Numbered from the stretch's first letter, positions 23,901 to 33,160 are shown. The stretch is 64,000 nt of DNA from Nocardia nova SH22a (GCF_000523235.1 NZ_CP006850.1:4340001-4404000), one strand, 5' to 3'. Numbers and translations: made by a program. The notes: a model not told the origin generated them from the letters alone.

Positions 23901-24953
23901 CTATTCGACCACGCCGCAGGCGACCGGCACCGGATGCGTTCGCGCATCGTCTGCAACGATGCGCCGCGTCCGGACCGGCACGACGGCGACGGCGACCCCG
24001 ATCACCACGCCGAACACCGTGTCGATCCCGCGCTCACGCAGCAGCACGACCGGATCGGCGGGCGCCGCCAGCAGGGTCATCGACATGATCAGCGGCGTGA
24101 AGAAGCCCAGCGCCACGGCATAGTGCCGGGCCATGAACAGCTCGGTGGGATACAGCAGCGCGATGATCGCGAGCGCCAGGACCGTCGGCGGCAGGCCCGG
24201 CAACAACAGCGGCGCGGTGACCGCGAGACCGGCCAGCGTCCCCACGACCCGATGCACGCCGCGCCGGATCCGATCCCGGTTTCCGGCCGCCACGAGCGGT
24301 ACCGCGGCACCGGCCATCGCCCAATTGGCGTGTCCGACACCGAGAAATACGCCGATTCCCCCGGCGACCGACACCGCGACGGCGTACCGGCCCGCCTGTA
24401 CCAGCGAGTCCGTACCCGAACGTGCGCCGGGCGCGGGTGCGCCGCCGGGTGCTGGCCGCCGGATCGCATCGGCGTATCCGACGATCACACAGAGTGCGGC
24501 CGTGCCCGCGCACACCGCCAGGGCGAGTACGGGATCGGATCCGGCGACCATCGCGATGGCCCCGCAGGCGAACAATCCGAAGAACGGCCCCTGTGGCCGC
24601 AGTCCGAGCCGATCGGCCAACGGCGAGGCCACCGCCGCGAACACCGCCACCGCCGCGACCAGTGCCCAGGCCGGGACATGCAGGCAACCCAGCGCGACAC
24701 CCGTCGCGGTCCCGCCGATCAGCAACACCGCGGCGGCGAGCTGGTGACCGAGGCGCTGCCGTGCGGATTCGGCGAAGCCGTACATCCCGGTGAAGGATCC
24801 GAACACCGCGTAGATGAGCAGATCGGTGCGCCCGGCCCCGATCAGAATCAGGCCCGGGATCGCCAGTCCCGCGAAGACCCGCGCGGCGGGCAGATGGTCG
24901 ATCTCGGTGAGCAAGCGGCGCGCACGCAGTCGCCCTCGTCGTATCGCGTGCAC
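23901..24953 (-). CDS. FUSC-family membrane protein
   Basis: 350 residues with about ten membrane helices. FUSC-type features are AVFGSFTGMYGFAESARQRL, the GYADAIRRPAP cytoplasmic turn, VGHANWAMAGAAVPLVA, and a second repeat beginning RIRRGVHRVVGTLAG. The family includes aromatic-acid and fusaric-acid efflux components. I chose GTG at 24953 because GGAGG lies 5 nt upstream; earlier in-frame codons give an unlikely Arg/His-rich extension. It heads a FUSC-LysR-thioesterase unit. Confidence 0.8.
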   Translation of the reverse strand: MHAIRRGRLRARRLLTEIDHLPAARVFAGLAIPGLILIGAGRTDLLIYAVFGSFTGMYGFAESARQRLGHQLAAAVLLIGGTATGVALGCLHVPAWALVAAVAVFAAVASPLADRLGLRPQGPFFGLFACGAIAMVAGSDPVLALAVCAGTAALCVIVGYADAIRRPAPGGAPAPGARSGTDSLVQAGRYAVAVSVAGGIGVFLGVGHANWAMAGAAVPLVAAGNRDRIRRGVHRVVGTLAGLAVTAPLLLPGLPPTVLALAIIALLYPTELFMARHYAVALGFFTPLIMSMTLLAAPADPVVLLRERGIDTVFGVVIGVAVAVVPVRTRRIVADDARTHPVPVACGVVE

Positions 24954-25236
24954 ACGGGCCTCCGGAACTCGATCGCGGTGGTGAGGGTGAACCCGGCGGG
25001 TTCCGGGGCGAACGCCTACGGTGCCCGGCGCGCCCACGGCAGGTCAACCCGGCCTCGGCGGTGCCGAACGCGGATTTCCCAGGCCGGTCTGCGGTGATAA
25101 CCGTGGCCTATCGAACGCTCGGAAGTTCGTCTTGGACGACACGGGACATCCGGGCCCATGGTGAACTCGCCGCGGCAGCGTCATTTGTGATCCGGCGGCT
25201 TCTACTCCGCCGTCACGGCCTGGCGCCGGAATCCGA

Positions 25237-25959
25237 TCACGGCTGACCGACCGGCGGAATCTCCACCCCGGACTCGCACATGGTCAGGTATCGGTCCAGC
25301 TGCGCGGCCCCGGCGAGCAGATTCCGGCTGCGCGCGATGAGCCGCTGCTGCCAGGAGTCGAGGAAGGCTTCGAGCGGTTGCGCACCGCCCGCGGTGTGCA
25401 GCGATTCGAGGAACCGGGCGACGTGGTCCAGCGGGTATCCGCCCCGGCGCAGTTGCCGCGCGATCTCGGCATCGCGCACACAGCCGGGTCCGTAGTGGCG
25501 GTAGCCGGTCGCCCGATCGCGTTCGGGGTGCAGGATTCCCGCGGTCTCCCAGGTGCGCAGGGTGGCCGGGTGCAGGCCCAGCCGGCGGGCGAGTTCACCG
25601 ACGGTGAGGGGCCGTCCGGGTATCGGTGCGGGCGGGGTCGCCGACAATCCGGTGAGGGCGGCGGCCACCTCGGTGCAGGTGCCGCGTTCGGTGCGCAATG
25701 CCAGATGGGAGCCGTCGATGAGCCGGTAGGCGGATTCGATATCCCCCTCGTTCACCGCGCGCATGATCTCCGCGGCCGGTCCGTGGCCGTGCCCGGTCCG
25801 TAGCGCGAGGAACGTGCGCAATGCCTGGGCGTGCACTGAGGTGTAGCGGCGGTACCCGGAGGCGCTGCGCTCGGCCGGTGGCAGGATGCCCGCCTCGTCG
25901 TAGTTGCGGATCGCCTGGGCGGACAATCCGTGTTCGCGGGCGAGATCGATGGGTCGCAG
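25237..25959 (-). CDS. Tandem-MerR regulator (TioE-like)
   Basis: 240 residues with two complete MerR DNA-binding domains: RPIDLAREHGLSAQAIRNYD..GILPPAERSASGYRRY at the start, and LTVGELARRLGLHPATLRTW..GILHPERDRATGYRHY from about residue 115. The first TTG (25926) would cut into the first helix-turn-helix. The in-frame CTG at 25959 restores it and has GGAGG spaced 6 nt upstream, so a CTG start is preferred. It is divergent from the erythromycin esterase gene. A short dyad ACTC-N6-GAGT (26013-26026) lies between them. Confidence 0.8.
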   Translation of the reverse strand: MRPIDLAREHGLSAQAIRNYDEAGILPPAERSASGYRRYTSVHAQALRTFLALRTGHGHGPAAEIMRAVNEGDIESAYRLIDGSHLALRTERGTCTEVAAALTGLSATPPAPIPGRPLTVGELARRLGLHPATLRTWETAGILHPERDRATGYRHYGPGCVRDAEIARQLRRGGYPLDHVARFLESLHTAGGAQPLEAFLDSWQQRLIARSRNLLAGAAQLDRYLTMCESGVEIPPVGQP

Positions 25960-26072
25960 GGTGTACCTCCGATTGAGACTTTTGATCGTATTTCCTCGTG
26001 ATTGTCCGCATAACTCCCAACCGAGTCTTCAACGATAGCGTCGAGGGTGGATCCTTCGGAAAGGGGTGTTCC

Positions 26073-27284
26073 ATGTCCATCGCCACCACACCGCACGCCA
26101 TCGGCAGGCAACTCGACGATCCGACCGGCCTGGGCCGCGCGCTCGACGAACTGCTCACCACCCGCGCCGAACCGCCGGTCCTGTTCGGCCTGGGTGAGCC
26201 GACGCACGGGATCGCGGCATTCCCGTTGCTGCGCAACGACTTCCTCGCACAGCTGACCGATCGCGGGTATCGGTCGATCGCGCTGGAGACCGATTTCTTC
26301 GCCGCTTCCGTCGTCGACGACTACATCCGCGGCGCGGACACCGATATCGACACCGTGCTCGCGACGGGCTTCAGCCACGGATTCGGCGCCATCCCCGGCA
26401 ACCGCGAACTCGTGCAGTGGCTGCGCGCGTACAACGCCGATCGCACGCCGCGGGAGCAGGTGCGGTTCCACGGTTTCGACGCGCCGCTGGAATTCGGCTC
26501 CGCGCCGAGTCCACGCCGGGCACTGCGCGCGGTCGCCGACTACCTGCCCGCCGACCTGCGTCCGGATTCGGCCGACGACCTCGACGTATTGGTCGGCGAG
26601 GACGAGCCGTGGGCGAACGAGGCGGCGATGTTCGACGCGGCCGCCTCGATCGGCACGTCCGAGCGCGCCCGCGCGCTACGGCTCGTGGCCGACGACCTGG
26701 CCGGCGCACTCCACCGCGCGGCACCGGCGCTGCGGTCGGCGGACCCCGGCGGCTACTACCGCGCCGCCGCACACGCTCGCACCGCAGTGGGACTGCTGCG
26801 CTATCACGCCGCCATGGCCGATCCCGGACCCGACCGCATCGCCACCATGCTGAGCCTGCGCTCGGAGATGATGGCCGCCAATCTGCTCGCGATCGTGAAC
26901 CACGAGCGGCGACGCGGGCCGAGTCTCGCCTTCGCGCACAACGAGCACCTGCGTCCCACCCGTCCCACTGCCCCGGCCGACGAGGTGAGCTGGTGCGGCG
27001 CAGGCGAATTGGTGCACTTCGAGCTGGGCGGACGCTATCTGTTCGTGGCCACCGATGCCGCCCCGGCACCCGATCCGGACACTCTGCAGTCCGTCCTGTC
27101 CGAGGCCAGCACCCGCCGCACCTTGTTCCCGGCGCCCGCACTGCGCGCAGTGCTTCCTCCCTCCCTCGGGACCGGCACACCCGTTGTCCCCGGCCATATT
27201 CCGCTCACTCCCGCGGATACCGGCAGTGCCGACGCGCTGGTCTTCATCACCGACACCGACGGAAAGCGGTTCCAGTACTGGTAG
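26073..27284 (+). CDS. Erythromycin esterase-family hydrolase
   Basis: 403 residues, Ere-like fold (erythromycin esterase superfamily). Conserved elements are FGLGEPTHGIAAF (active-site Glu/His region near residue 45), SIALETDFFAA, FHGFDAPLEF, LAFAHNEHLR and the C-terminal FITDTDGKRFQYW. Characterised members open macrolide lactones by hydrolysis using a metal-free His/Glu mechanism; many chromosomal homologues have unknown substrates. The start is supported by GAAAGGGG upstream. The divergent MerR-type gene suggests drug-inducible expression. Confidence 0.85.
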   Translation: MSIATTPHAIGRQLDDPTGLGRALDELLTTRAEPPVLFGLGEPTHGIAAFPLLRNDFLAQLTDRGYRSIALETDFFAASVVDDYIRGADTDIDTVLATGFSHGFGAIPGNRELVQWLRAYNADRTPREQVRFHGFDAPLEFGSAPSPRRALRAVADYLPADLRPDSADDLDVLVGEDEPWANEAAMFDAAASIGTSERARALRLVADDLAGALHRAAPALRSADPGGYYRAAAHARTAVGLLRYHAAMADPGPDRIATMLSLRSEMMAANLLAIVNHERRRGPSLAFAHNEHLRPTRPTAPADEVSWCGAGELVHFELGGRYLFVATDAAPAPDPDTLQSVLSEASTRRTLFPAPALRAVLPPSLGTGTPVVPGHIPLTPADTGSADALVFITDTDGKRFQYW

Positions 27285-27314
27285 TTCGAGGAGCATCCGC
27301 ATCTCCGCCGCTGT

Positions 27315-28715
27315 TCACCGACGGGGCACGGCGAGCACGGCCGCACCGGCGGCCACGATCAGGAACACCGCTTCCGCCAGGAAGGACTGCGTGAAGCCGC
27401 TCAGGGCGGGAATCCCGTTGTGCCGATTGCCCGCGATGAGGGTGGAGACCACTTGTGTTCCGACCGCGCCGCCGATCATCCGGATCACCTGGTTCATCCC
27501 GGTCGTCTCCCCCACCCGTCCGGCGGGCGCGGCGTGGACGACCACGGCGGCCAGCGCCGAGGTGGCAGTGCCGAGACCGAATCCGAAGATGACCAGGCTG
27601 ATCATCATGTCGAGCGGGTGGTGATATCGGACGGCGATGTATCCGCTTCCGGCCGCGCACGTCAGGCACCCAGCGACGAGTGCGGGCAAGAAGCCGAGCC
27701 TGCGGGCGATGCGTCCGGCGAGTGCTCCGGCCACGGCGATCGCGACTGAATACGGGAGCATGTAGAGCCCGCACACGAGTGGCGATGCGCCGTAACCGAA
27801 TCCGCTGCCGGTGGGCAGTTGCGCGAAGATCGGATACACGGCGGTCGACGAGAACATCGCCGCCCCGAGCAGGAAGGCGGTGATGTTGGTTGTCCACAGT
27901 GCGCGAACGCGCATCAGGGACACGGTGATCAACGGCGCGCTGCTGACGCTCTCGGCGGTCGCCCACAGCGCGCACACCGCGGCGCCGCCGAGCAGGAGGC
28001 CCAGGGTCGGGCCGGATGTCCAGCCCCAGGACGCGCCCTCGCTGACAGCGATCAGCACCGCGGTGATGCCGACCGTGAGCAGGGTCGCGTTCACCCAGTT
28101 CACTCGCCCGCCGGGGCGCACCGGAGATTCGGAGACGAACACGCGGGTGCCGATCATCGCGAGCACGGTGAGAGCGAAGGGAATCCAGAACAGCCACTGC
28201 CAGCCCATACTGGTCGCGACGAGGCCGGGCAGGATCACGCCCACGCCGGTGCCGACGCCGATCATCGCGGACACGGCTCCGATCGCGTGGCCGATGCGGT
28301 CGCCGGGCAGCTCATCGCGGATGATCCCGAACGCGAGCGGCAACAGCCCACCGGCCATGCCCTGGAGTACGCGCCCGAGCACAACCACCGCGAACACGCC
28401 GGACACGGCCGAGACCAGCGTTCCCGCCGCCATCAATGTCAGGGCGACGAGAAGCATCCGCCGCTTGCCGAACATGTCGCCCAGCCTGCCCAGCACCGCC
28501 GTGCTCACGGCCGCCGCCAGGAGGTAGGCGGTCAACAGCCACGTCACGCCGCCCACCGAGGTGTGTAAGTCGTTCTGCAGCAACGTGAGTGCCGGGGTCA
28601 CCACCGTGCCGAGGACGCCGTAGACCAGGACCCCGAGCATCAACGCCGCGACCATCCACCCGGTACCCGCTCGACGCTCGGGCACGGTTTTCGTAACTTC
28701 TCGCAGAGACGACAT
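27315..28715 (-). CDS. MFS exporter, DHA2-like, 14-helix
   Basis: 466 residues with 13-14 membrane helices. Motif A appears as VLGRLGDMFGKRRMLL, and motif C-like GVGTGVGVILPGL follows. GGAGGAG lies 5 nt before the ATG at 28715. It converges on the erythromycin esterase gene (30 bp apart), so together they could form a resistance island, though that link is inference. The promoter is in the 221-bp gap before the AraC gene stop at 28937. Confidence 0.88.
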   Translation of the reverse strand: MSSLREVTKTVPERRAGTGWMVAALMLGVLVYGVLGTVVTPALTLLQNDLHTSVGGVTWLLTAYLLAAAVSTAVLGRLGDMFGKRRMLLVALTLMAAGTLVSAVSGVFAVVVLGRVLQGMAGGLLPLAFGIIRDELPGDRIGHAIGAVSAMIGVGTGVGVILPGLVATSMGWQWLFWIPFALTVLAMIGTRVFVSESPVRPGGRVNWVNATLLTVGITAVLIAVSEGASWGWTSGPTLGLLLGGAAVCALWATAESVSSAPLITVSLMRVRALWTTNITAFLLGAAMFSSTAVYPIFAQLPTGSGFGYGASPLVCGLYMLPYSVAIAVAGALAGRIARRLGFLPALVAGCLTCAAGSGYIAVRYHHPLDMMISLVIFGFGLGTATSALAAVVVHAAPAGRVGETTGMNQVIRMIGGAVGTQVVSTLIAGNRHNGIPALSGFTQSFLAEAVFLIVAAGAAVLAVPRR

Positions 28716-28936
28716 CCGTTCTCCTCCAACGATATTCGGCACGACACCGGCGCAGCGGGCCGAAGGACCGGTTCGATGCCCTCACCGTAAGTCGGCCGGT
28801 ATGCCGTTCAGGGGTCGATGAATACCTCGAATCGGCCATGACCGAGGCGGCGGTCCTGCGGCCGAAGTGTTTTCGGCCGAGCGCCCGACCTCGCCTCGAC
28901 GTGATGGAAGCCACTCACAGATGCCATGACCGGCGG

Positions 28937-29749
28937 CTACCGTCCGACTTCGGTTGTCGGCTCGACGCGGAGACAGGCGCCGGGCGTCCGGCCGGTCGAT
29001 CGGCGGAAGGCGGCGATGAAGGCGCTGGGCTTGCGGTAGCCGACGGCTCGCGCGGTGGCATTGACGGATCGGCCGTCGGCCAGATGCTGTGCGGCGGCCC
29101 GCATGCGGACGTGCGTTCGCCATTGCCCGAAGCTCAGGCCGGTTTCGCGGGCGAACAGGCGGGACAGGGTGCGTACCCCGGTGTGCGTCCGGTGCGCCCA
29201 GAATGCGAGGTCGCGGGTGTCGCCCGGGTCGGCGATGATCTGCTCGGCGATCGCCCGCACGCGTGGATCCGCCGGCATGGACACGTCGATGGCGTTGACG
29301 GGGAGCGGGGCGAGCAGATCGAAGACCAGCAGCTCGGCGTGTGCGCGGCTGGGGTCGTCCGGCTCGGCGTCGTGCAGGTGCGAAACGAGTTCGCGCAGCA
29401 GGCTTCCCACCGAGATGCCGACGGGTTCGGGCCACGAGACCGGGCAGAGGTCCGGCGCGAATCGTACGACGCAGAGCTCACCGGGCCGTAATGCCTTCTC
29501 CGAGTGCACGATCCGAGGCGGAACCCAGAGGCCGTATCCGGGCGGCACGAGCCAGTCGCGCGCGGGGGTGCTCATCGCCACGGTCGCGGTCGCGGACCAC
29601 AGCAGCATCGCCTCGTCGTGCGCATGCCAGTCGATGGTCCTGCGAGCCTCCGCACCGCTGCGATCGATGCTCAGAATCGGCGACCGGCCGCCTGCTTCAC
29701 CGCCCGGATCGCGTCTCAGTTGTACGCGAGGTCGGTCTCGGCCAGCCAT
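28937..29749 (-). CDS. AraC-family regulator (AraC_binding plus HTH)
   Basis: 270 residues. The N-terminal cupin-like sensor has WHAHDEAMLLW and VPPGYGLWVPPRIVHS; the C-terminal AraC domain has TLSRLFARETGLSFGQWRTH, VNATARAVGYRKPSAFIAAF and GRTPGAC. The gene starts inside the end of the SnoaL-like gene (34-nt overlap), with AGGCGG upstream, so it is likely translationally coupled to it. It may control the MFS exporter downstream on the same strand. Confidence 0.87.
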   Translation of the reverse strand: MAGRDRPRVQLRRDPGGEAGGRSPILSIDRSGAEARRTIDWHAHDEAMLLWSATATVAMSTPARDWLVPPGYGLWVPPRIVHSEKALRPGELCVVRFAPDLCPVSWPEPVGISVGSLLRELVSHLHDAEPDDPSRAHAELLVFDLLAPLPVNAIDVSMPADPRVRAIAEQIIADPGDTRDLAFWAHRTHTGVRTLSRLFARETGLSFGQWRTHVRMRAAAQHLADGRSVNATARAVGYRKPSAFIAAFRRSTGRTPGACLRVEPTTEVGR

Positions 29750-30324
29750 GCGCCGCCTGCCTCGAGAATGGCCGTCTCCTGTTCGCCGAAGCGTGTCGGG
29801 TAGGTGCCGGTGACCGGATGCCCGGCGGTTTCGAGCAGGTAGGCCAGTGCCGCGTACTCCCGGGGATGACGGCCGGACAATGCCTGTGCGTCGATGTCGG
29901 GGGCGCCCGCCACGCCGAACGGGTAGGTGAATCCGCCCATGTCGTAGACGGAGTCACGATGTTCGATGCGCCAGATCCCGTCACGCCGGCTCACGCGGTC
30001 GAGGAATCGGTTGTGGATGGTCGCGCCGATTCCCGCACCGGTGAGTTCGGCGAGGAGGATCGCGTTGGTCTCGACGAACGCGCGATCGCCCGCGAAGCGG
30101 ATGGCGGGAGCGCCGATGAAGTGCTTGCTGCGCAGCGGCCCGTGCCCCATCCGGCGCGAGCCGTCGACGAAGTCGTGGGCCGAGCCCGCGAACCAGAGGA
30201 TTCTGAGCGTCGCGTCCGCATGGAACAGCCCGGCCAGCTCGTCCCACTGCTCCCTGTCCCGATGAATCCAGCCCGTCATCAGTTCGCCGATCGCCCGACG
30301 GTCGTCGATTCGGTTGTCGCTCAT
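29716..30324 (-). CDS. SnoaL/NTF2-like protein
   Basis: 202 residues. The NTF2-like cone fold is suggested by AIGELMTGWIHRDREQWDELAGLFHADATLRI at the start (positions 10-40), then HFIGAPAIRFAGDRAFVETNA and NRFLDRVSRRDGIWRIEHRDSVYD. Such proteins act as small-molecule isomerases, cyclases or hydrolases, or have no enzymatic role. Substrate unknown. It leads a two-gene unit with the AraC gene and is divergent from a second AraC gene. Confidence 0.8.
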   Translation of the reverse strand: MSDNRIDDRRAIGELMTGWIHRDREQWDELAGLFHADATLRILWFAGSAHDFVDGSRRMGHGPLRSKHFIGAPAIRFAGDRAFVETNAILLAELTGAGIGATIHNRFLDRVSRRDGIWRIEHRDSVYDMGGFTYPFGVAGAPDIDAQALSGRHPREYAALAYLLETAGHPVTGTYPTRFGEQETAILEAGGAWLAETDLAYN

Positions 30325-30392
30325 GCGGATTCCTTCCCGATCGATGTGCTGTCGGCTCAACTGTTGCCGAAAGCACCGACGACGACCACCGG

Positions 30393-30398
30393 TAAAAT
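30393..30398 (+). promoter_or_regulatory. -10 element for the second AraC gene
   Basis: TAAAAT lies 8 nt before the GTG at 30407 and is one base from the -10 consensus. There is no ribosome binding site, pointing to a near-leaderless transcript. Confidence 0.35.
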
Positions 30399-30406
30399 GA
30401 CTATCT

Positions 30407-31165
30407 GTGCCAGAAACCCGCCAATTCGTTCCCGCACCGGAGTCCGCCCGGCTCTGGCCGCACGGTGAGCGCATGGCCACGCACCGGCATCCCCGGGGGC
30501 AGCTGATCTACCCCTCGACCGGGATTCTCTCGATCACGACGGAGAGCGGCGTCTGGATCACCCCGGCCAACCGGGTGAGCTGGACACCCGCCGGCTTCGA
30601 TCACGAACATCGCGCATACGGCGCAACCGACGTGCGGACCCTGCTGCTGCCCCTGGCTCTGTCCAGGGCGCTGCCCGACCGGCCGACCGTGTTCGAAGCG
30701 TCCCCGCTGCTGCGAGCCGCGGTGCTGCGACTGACCGATCCCCGGCCGCCCGCGCGGGCCGCCGCGCTCCGCCTGCGTCAGGTCATCGTCGACGAACTGC
30801 TCGAGACGCCCGAGCAACCGCTCCATCTGCCGAGACCACGCGACGATCGGCTCCGCGCCGTGACCGACCTGCTGCACGCCGACCCCGCCGACGGGTCCTC
30901 ATTGGCCGAGCTGGGCCGGGCGGCCGGCGCGAGCGAGCGGACCCTCAGTCGGCTCTTCCAGGCCGAACTAGGCATGAGCTTCCATCGGTGGCGCGCCCAG
31001 CTCCGCGTCCAGCACGCCCTCGTACACCTGATGGACGGGCGCACCGTCACCCAGACGGCCGGTCTGTGCGGGTGGGCCAATACGGCCAGCCTCATCAACG
31101 CGTTCACCGCCATCGTCGGCCGAACTCCCGGTCGTTACCAGGCCGACCTCCAACGCGCGGACTGA
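30407..31165 (+). CDS. AraC-family regulator
   Basis: 252 residues, GTG start. The N-terminal sensor has MATHRHPRGQLIYP and PANRVSWTPAGFDHEHRAYG (RmlC-like cupin). The C-terminal AraC helix-turn-helix pair is SLAELGRAAGASERTLSRLF and VTQTAGLCGWANTASLINAF, ending GRTPGRYQ. This layout is typical of actinobacterial AraC proteins that control neighbouring exporters. It is divergent from the SnoaL-AraC unit, 82 bp away. Confidence 0.9.
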   Translation: MPETRQFVPAPESARLWPHGERMATHRHPRGQLIYPSTGILSITTESGVWITPANRVSWTPAGFDHEHRAYGATDVRTLLLPLALSRALPDRPTVFEASPLLRAAVLRLTDPRPPARAAALRLRQVIVDELLETPEQPLHLPRPRDDRLRAVTDLLHADPADGSSLAELGRAAGASERTLSRLFQAELGMSFHRWRAQLRVQHALVHLMDGRTVTQTAGLCGWANTASLINAFTAIVGRTPGRYQADLQRAD

Positions 31166-31243
31166 GCTTGTTCGAGCACGGCGTCGGCTTCGACGAGCCG
31201 TTTGGTCAGCCGGACACGCCGCTGGATCGACCGCGACCGGACT

Positions 31244-31642
31244 TCACTCGACGCCGCGGCCGGTGAAGTCGAAGGATCCGCCGTCGATGCCCCAGGAGAT
31301 GATCCGTTCGGGGCGGATTCGGATGACGGCGCGTTCCTGGGGCGGGAACGGGGGCTCCTCGTCGTCGAGCGCCACGGCCGTGCCGCGCACCTCGATGCCG
31401 CGAATCACGTAGGGCTCCACCGAAACCTGCTGGTCGATGACAAACGACACCCGGCTGCCCGCCTCGACATTGCGATACTTCCGGCTGGCACGCATGCGCA
31501 TACCGCCGATGTCGATCGTGCCGTCGGCGTTCACCCGATAGCCGGTCGGATTGTTCTGCACGACGCCGTCGGGCGACACGGTGGCCAACCGGCCGATCCC
31601 GGCCTCGCCGAGGAACTGCTGCTCGTTGCTGGTGAAGGTCAT
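31244..31642 (-). CDS. PPOX-class, probably F420-dependent, oxidoreductase
   Basis: 132 residues, split-barrel flavin/deazaflavin reductase-like protein. It matches the actinobacterial PPOX-class F420-dependent group: FLGEAGIGRLATVSPDGVVQNNPTGYRV, the IDIGGMRMRASRKYRNVEAG stretch and a conserved ending ISWGID. Cofactor preference (F420 versus FMN) is inferred from family. Substrate unknown. Two similar palindromes spaced 50 bp lie upstream. Confidence 0.8.
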   Translation of the reverse strand: MTFTSNEQQFLGEAGIGRLATVSPDGVVQNNPTGYRVNADGTIDIGGMRMRASRKYRNVEAGSRVSFVIDQQVSVEPYVIRGIEVRGTAVALDDEEPPFPPQERAVIRIRPERIISWGIDGGSFDFTGRGVE

Positions 31643-31727
31643 GTCGGTTACTCCTCGGGATGGCGATCCGGATGCGCTCCGGCGATCGGCGGAAGTCGCC
31701 GGACGCGAGAAACGCGAGCGGCGATTT

Positions 31728-31790
31728 CTAGCAATGTTAGGAACTCAAGCAAAGGTAACACCGGCACGCAAGATTGTCTAGCGTTGCTAG
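31728..31790. promoter_or_regulatory. Two related palindromes 50 bp apart
   Basis: CTAGCAATGTTAG (31728-31740, imperfect) and CTAGCGTTGCTAG (31778-31790, perfect 5-bp arms) share the CTAGC-NNN-GNTAG pattern and are spaced exactly 50 bp apart. They flank a possible minus-strand promoter for the PPOX gene (TAGACA, 17 bp, TACCTT). The binding protein is unknown. Confidence 0.4.
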
Positions 31791-31940
31791 ATCCAGGATC
31801 ACCTCGGCGGCACGACGCCGGAATCGGCAAGCCGCCCAGAATGTTCCGATCCGGCGACCACCCGACGCAGGTCAGCCCTGGACGTGCGAGGGAATCCAGG
31901 CAACCCACTACGGCATCCACCCCGCGAACATGCGCTAGAG

Positions 31941-31956
31941 TCGAACACATGTTCGA
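31941..31956. promoter_or_regulatory. LexA (SOS) box at dinB
   Basis: TCGAAC-ACAT-GTTCGA is a perfect match to the mycobacterial SOS box TCGAAC-N4-GTTCGA. It covers the dinB start codon (31949) and touches a -10-like TAGAGT (31936-31941), so LexA would block a leaderless promoter. Confidence 0.8.
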
Positions 31957-33160
31957 TATGCCGCAGGTCCCGTACGCCCGGGCGGCGATTCTGCATGCCG
32001 ATCTGGACTCGTTCTATGCCTCGGTCGAGCAACGGGACGCTCCGCACCTGCGCGGAAAACCGGTGATCGTCGGTGGCGGTGTGGTGCTCGCGGCGAGCTA
32101 CGAGGCCAAGGCGTGCGGGGTACGAACTCCGATGAACGCCCGCCAGGCCCTGCGGTTGTGCCCGCATGCCGTCGTGGTGCCCCCGCGCATGAAGGCGTAC
32201 GCACAGGCCAGCCGGGAGGTGTTCGAGATCTTCCGCGACACCACACCCGAAGTGGAGGGCATTTCGATCGACGAGGCATTTCTGGATGTGAGTGGGCTGC
32301 ACCGCATTTCGGGCGCGCCGGTCGATATCGCCGCGACCCTCCGCGCGCGCGTCCGCGCCGAGGTGGGCCTGCCCATCTCGGTCGGGGTGGCGCGCAGCAA
32401 ATTCCTGGCCAAGGTGGCCAGCGCCGTATCCAAACCCGACGGGTTGTTGCTGGTACCGCCCGATGCCGAACTCGAATTCCTGCACCCGCTCCCGGTCGAG
32501 CGGTTGTGGGGCGTCGGCGAGGTCACCGCCCGGATGTTGCACGAGCACGGCATCACCCGCATCGGTCAGCTGGCCGCGACCGATCCGATGGAGTTGTCCG
32601 GTCTGCTGGGCCGCGCGGCCGGTCGCCACCTGCACGCCCTGGCCTGGGCTCGTGATCCGCGACGGGTCGACACCGGTCGGCGCCGCCGCTCGATCGGCGC
32701 TCAGCGCGCACTCGGCACCCGGGCGCGCACCCCGGCCGAGATCGAGGCCTATCTGCACGGGCTGGCCGACCGGCTCGGCCATCGGCTGCGGGCGGCGCAG
32801 CGCATCTGCCGGACGGTGATCCTGCGCCTGCGATTCGCCGATTTCGGCCGCGCCACCCGCTCGCACACCCTCGCCGCGGCCACCGACGATGGGCACACCA
32901 TCCTCGGCGCCGCACGGACCCTGCTGGCGGCGGCCCAGCCGCTCATCCGCGAACGCGGTATCACGCTGATCGGCCTGGCGCTGACGAACTTGCAGAACAC
33001 CGATCCGCGGCAGCTGGCACTCCCACTCGACGCCCGCCCGGACACCACCCTGGACGCGACCCTCGACGCGGTCCGTGATCGGTTCGGCGCGGGCACCATC
33101 ACCCGCGCCGCTCTCCTCGGGCGTGGCGAGGGCCTGTCGGTTCCTCTACTCCCCGACTGA
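31949..33160 (+). CDS. dinB: DNA polymerase IV (Y-family)
   Basis: 403 residues. Catalytic carboxylates are D18 (HADLDSFYASVEQ) and D108/E109 (SIDEAFLDVSG). LVGVARSKFLAK-like region appears as VGVARSKFLAKVAS, and helix-hairpin-helix elements as RLWGVGEVTARMLHEHG. A beta-clamp motif QLALPL is near residue 354. The enzyme performs error-prone translesion synthesis. A perfect SOS box overlaps the start codon, predicting LexA control. No ribosome binding site is seen. It overlaps the convergent Nudix gene by 15 bp. Confidence 0.92.
   Translation: MFDMPQVPYARAAILHADLDSFYASVEQRDAPHLRGKPVIVGGGVVLAASYEAKACGVRTPMNARQALRLCPHAVVVPPRMKAYAQASREVFEIFRDTTPEVEGISIDEAFLDVSGLHRISGAPVDIAATLRARVRAEVGLPISVGVARSKFLAKVASAVSKPDGLLLVPPDAELEFLHPLPVERLWGVGEVTARMLHEHGITRIGQLAATDPMELSGLLGRAAGRHLHALAWARDPRRVDTGRRRRSIGAQRALGTRARTPAEIEAYLHGLADRLGHRLRAAQRICRTVILRLRFADFGRATRSHTLAAATDDGHTILGAARTLLAAAQPLIRERGITLIGLALTNLQNTDPRQLALPLDARPDTTLDATLDAVRDRFGAGTITRAALLGRGEGLSVPLLPD

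Noticed and set aside
25193..25212. Terminator after the tandem-MerR gene
   Set aside because: The CGGCGG/CCGCCG stem is only 6 bp with an 8-nt loop, common by chance at this GC content.
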